From Planctomycetota bacterium (GTDB lineage: Bacteria > Planctomycetota > UBA1135 > UBA2386): a stretch of DNA of 7,497 bases. Position numbers and translations under genes: made by a program. Within the stretch, counting starts at the first letter, position 1. Each line of letters starts with the position of its first letter. Below, piece after piece: positions 5,627 to 7,497 of the stretch. The notes beneath the pieces are model-generated. The model did not search any database, was not told the DNA's origin, and was given only the letters and a program-made list of their open reading frames with translations. The stretch covers positions 1-7,497 of the forward strand of contig CANGSN010000137.1 in assembly GCA_947455805.1 (NCBI GenBank), read 5' to 3'.

Positions 5627-6835
5627 ATGCAGGTCACCGCCCACGACGTCCAGCAGGCCCACGCCGCGATCAAGAGCCACATCCAGCACACGCCGACGAT
5701 CGAGGCGCCGCGCCTCGGCGAGATGCTCGGCCTGCGGCTGTGGCTGAAGCTCGAGACGATGCAGTTCACCGGCTCGTTCAAGGACCGCGGCAGCTGCCTG
5801 AAGCTGCAGCGCCTGGCGCAGTCGCCCAACCCGCCCGCCGGCGTCGCCGCCGCCTCCGCCGGCAACCACGCGCAAGGCGTCGCCTACCACGCGCGGCGCC
5901 TCGGTCTGAAGGCGACGATCGTCATGCCGCTGACGACGCCGTTCTCGAAGATCGAACGCACCGAAGGCCTCGGCGCCGAGGTCGTGCTGCGCGGCGAGTC
6001 GGTGGCCGAGTCGACGGTGCACGCGAAGGAACTGGCGGCGCAGCGCGGCTACGCGTTCGTGCACCCGTACGACGACCCGCTGATCGTCGCCGGCCAGGGC
6101 ACGGCCGCGATCGAGATGCTCGCCGACCAGCCGGCGATCGACACGCTGGTGATCCCCGTCGGCGGCGGCGGCCTCTGCGCCGGCATGGCGCTGTGGGCCA
6201 AGCACGTGAACCCGAACTGCCGCGTCTACGGCGTGCAGACGGCGATGTGCCCGTCGATGCGCGCCGCGATCCGCGGCGAACCGGTGCCGGCGATGCACAC
6301 GCACACGCTGGCCGACGGCATCGCGGTGAAGACGCCCGGCGTGATCACCGCCGAGATCCTGAAGCAGCTCGTCGACGACATCCTGCTGGTCGACGAAGTG
6401 GACATCGAGACCGCCGTGCAGGTGCTCGCGGCGCAGCAGAAGGTCGTCGCCGAAGGTGCTGGCGCCGCCGGCTTCGCCGCGGTCACCAAGCACGCGCACC
6501 TGCTGCGCGGCCGCAACGTCGGCGTCGTCGTCTGCGGCGGCAACATCGACCGCCGCATGCTGGCGACGGTCCTGCTGCGCGGCCTGAAGCGCGACGGCAA
6601 GATTGCCAAGCTGCGCATCGCCATCCACGACGTGCCTGGCGTGCTGGCGCGCGTGACGCAGATGATCGGCGCGTCCGGCGCCGACATCATCGACATCGAG
6701 CACCAGCGCCTGTTCACCGGCCTGCCGCCGCGCCAGGCCGAACTCGACGTCGTCATGGAGACGCGCGGCAAGGTGCACGTCGAGCAGATCCTGGCGACGC
6801 TGCAGAACGCGGGCTACCCGGCGCAGTCGCTGTAG
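5627..6835 (+). CDS. ilvA: Threonine dehydratase (threonine ammonia-lyase) with C-terminal ACT domain
   Basis: This 402-residue PLP enzyme of fold type II would convert threonine to 2-oxobutanoate and ammonia, feeding isoleucine synthesis or threonine breakdown. The PLP lysine is K52 in FTGSFKDRG. SAGNHAQG lies at 77-84, and the phosphate-binding GGGGL at 179-183. The residue facing the PLP ring nitrogen is C303 (VVCGGNID); many bacterial homologues have Ser there, whereas mammalian serine dehydratase has Cys. Residues about 329-402 form one ACT domain (IHDVPGVLARVTQMIGASGA), so allosteric control by an amino acid is likely. Length and one ACT domain fit the medium-form family rather than the long biosynthetic form. 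Serine may also be a substrate. ATG 5627 is preferred over upstream in-frame codons because it gives the usual N-terminus. No Shine-Dalgarno and no neighbouring branched-chain genes are visible. Confidence 0.95.
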   Translation: MQVTAHDVQQAHAAIKSHIQHTPTIEAPRLGEMLGLRLWLKLETMQFTGSFKDRGSCLKLQRLAQSPNPPAGVAAASAGNHAQGVAYHARRLGLKATIVMPLTTPFSKIERTEGLGAEVVLRGESVAESTVHAKELAAQRGYAFVHPYDDPLIVAGQGTAAIEMLADQPAIDTLVIPVGGGGLCAGMALWAKHVNPNCRVYGVQTAMCPSMRAAIRGEPVPAMHTHTLADGIAVKTPGVITAEILKQLVDDILLVDEVDIETAVQVLAAQQKVVAEGAGAAGFAAVTKHAHLLRGRNVGVVVCGGNIDRRMLATVLLRGLKRDGKIAKLRIAIHDVPGVLARVTQMIGASGADIIDIEHQRLFTGLPPRQAELDVVMETRGKVHVEQILATLQNAGYPAQSL

Positions 6836-6850
6836 GGCGCCCCCGGCGCC
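6836..6850. terminator. GC-rich hairpin between ilvA and the TPR remnant
   Basis: GGCGCC-CCC-GGCGCC fills the spacer between the ilvA stop (TAG 6833-6835) and the convergent stop at 6852-6854. The stem is 6 bp of pure G/C with a three-base loop. The position fits a bidirectional terminator, but there is no T-tract on either side. Confidence 0.4.
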
Positions 6851-6851
6851 G

Positions 6852-7318
6852 TCACTTCCATTTCGCCGCCTCCTCTGGCCGGCCCCACGCTTCGTAGACC
6901 TCGACCAACGCCGCCCGCGACAGCTGCACCGCCTCGCTGCCGTCGCCGCGGTCGCGCGTCGCACGCGCCAGCAGGTCGAGCGCCAGCGTCTCCGCCTCGT
7001 CGTGCCGCGCCAGCGCCGTCAGCGAACGCACGCGCTGCCGCATCGCGCTGCGCGTCTGCGAACGGTCGGGGCCGTAGACCTTCTCGCCGACGGCGATCGC
7101 CTCGGCATAGCCCTTCTCGGCCTCGGCGTGGCGGCCGTCGCTGGCCTGGCAGAAGGCGACGTGGAACAGCAGGAACACCGCGGGCGCCAGATCTGGAAGA
7201 CGCCGGCATCGTCCTGCGGCCACAGGATGGCGGTGTCGCCGGTGTTCGCGGTGAACAGCACGACCGCCTTGCCGGGCGACGTGGCGCTGGTCGCCTGCAC
7301 GAGGCGCGGCGACGCCAC
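6852..7318 (-). pseudogene. Decayed C-terminal remnant of a TPR protein (possibly Ser/Thr-kinase-like)
   Basis: On the minus strand, about 7200 to 6852 encodes a convincing TPR-type helical C-terminus: AVFLLFHVAFCQASDGRHAE, a following helix ending in VGEKVYGPD, and the ending YEAWGRPEEAAKWK. Such tails are common in planctomycetal serine/threonine kinases with TPR repeats. The coding look stops abruptly at about 7190-7205. Upstream in the same frame the translation becomes Arg/His-rich. Another frame there reads VASPRLVQATSATS and PGKAVVLFTANTGD, ending near GVFQIW; this recalls a beta-propeller (WD40/TolB-like) segment, also typical of such kinases. The switch falls at the palindrome CCAGATCTGG (7187-7196). 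No kinase domain remains, and a plus-strand gene appears to begin at 7357. A deletion-derived pseudogene is the favoured reading; a sequencing frameshift, or a short real gene from GTG 7223, are alternatives. Confidence 0.55.
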
Positions 7319-7356
7319 GGCTGGTTTTCGCCGCGGCAGCGTGCTTCGCTGGGCAC

Positions 7357-7497
7357 GTGGCCGCACCCGCTCCTCGCCCCGACGACGCCTGGTCGCGACT
7401 GCGCGCCGAGATCCGGCAGGTGCTGGTCGCGCGCCTCGGCGAACGGCTCGCGATCGCCTTGCTGCCGCTGCAGGCGAACGAGCCCGAGCCCGCGATC
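7357..7497 (+). CDS. Start of an unrecognised protein (runs off right edge)
   Basis: From GTG 7357 the frame is open through 47 codons to the window edge, with G or C in nearly all third positions. The product begins VAAPAPRPDDAWSRLRAEIR and continues as an amphipathic helix-like stretch (QVLVARLGERLAIALLPLQA). Charged and hydrophobic residues alternate as in a real protein, unlike the Arg-rich translations of the other frames here. It is too short to assign. The frame also continues upstream to at least 7324 (VFAAAACFAGH), so the true start is uncertain. No Shine-Dalgarno is seen. It is divergent from the TPR remnant. Confidence 0.42.
   Translation, partial: MAAPAPRPDDAWSRLRAEIRQVLVARLGERLAIALLPLQANEPEPAI

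Noticed and set aside
5609..6964. A 451-codon minus-strand open frame opposite threonine dehydratase
   Set aside because: Low-complexity Arg/His/Asp-rich translation; the plus-strand enzyme has all PLP and ACT motifs.
7357..7497. Assignment of the right-edge fragment as a DnaA-type N-terminus
   Set aside because: A Trp followed by amphipathic helix and a 'PL' ending superficially recalls the DnaA N-domain, but the second conserved Trp region is missing and 47 residues are too few to decide.

Overview
The window looks like a chromosomal stretch from a high-GC bacterium, most likely a Planctomycetota. Three things point there. Signal peptides end in '...A-Q' (PAQD, SAQE). A tandem DUF4397 protein carries a C-terminal beta-rich module of a kind I associate with secreted planctomycetal proteins. 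None of the seven readable start codons with visible leaders has a Shine-Dalgarno sequence. This placement rests on family knowledge and was not tested by search.

Layout, left to right: the N-terminal part of a lipoprotein gene running off the left edge (minus, 1-385); a 296-base divergent spacer with two operator-like dyads; a secreted protein of four exact 96-residue units forming two DUF4397 domains (plus, 682-2304); a 134-base spacer that is almost entirely stem-loops, the last one touching the next start codon; a small secreted protein of unknown function (plus, 2439-2786); galactokinase with two altered sugar-contact residues (minus, 2796-3980); a divergent spacer; a secreted SurA/PrsA-like parvulin peptidyl-prolyl isomerase (plus, 4157-5278); a DUF1294 membrane protein (minus, 5288-5557); threonine dehydratase with a C-terminal ACT domain (plus, 5627-6835); a TPR-containing remnant with a broken frame (minus, 6852-about 7318); and the start of an unrecognised gene running off the right edge (plus, 7357-7497).

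The genes do not form an obvious pathway. Apart from the DUF4397 protein and the small secreted protein, neighbours alternate strand, so most are probably single-gene transcription units. Three convergent pairs are separated by only 9, 9 and 16 bases, and each has a short GC-rich inverted repeat at the paired stop codons, without T-tracts. Four of the products are predicted to be exported (lipoprotein, DUF4397 protein, small protein, PPIase); galactokinase and threonine dehydratase are cytoplasmic metabolic enzymes.

I see no mobile element, CRISPR array, tRNA or rRNA. No clear new multi-gene system is visible. The items most worth following are the structured spacer at 2305-2438, the altered galactokinase sugar pocket, the 96-residue repeat architecture and the decayed TPR remnant.
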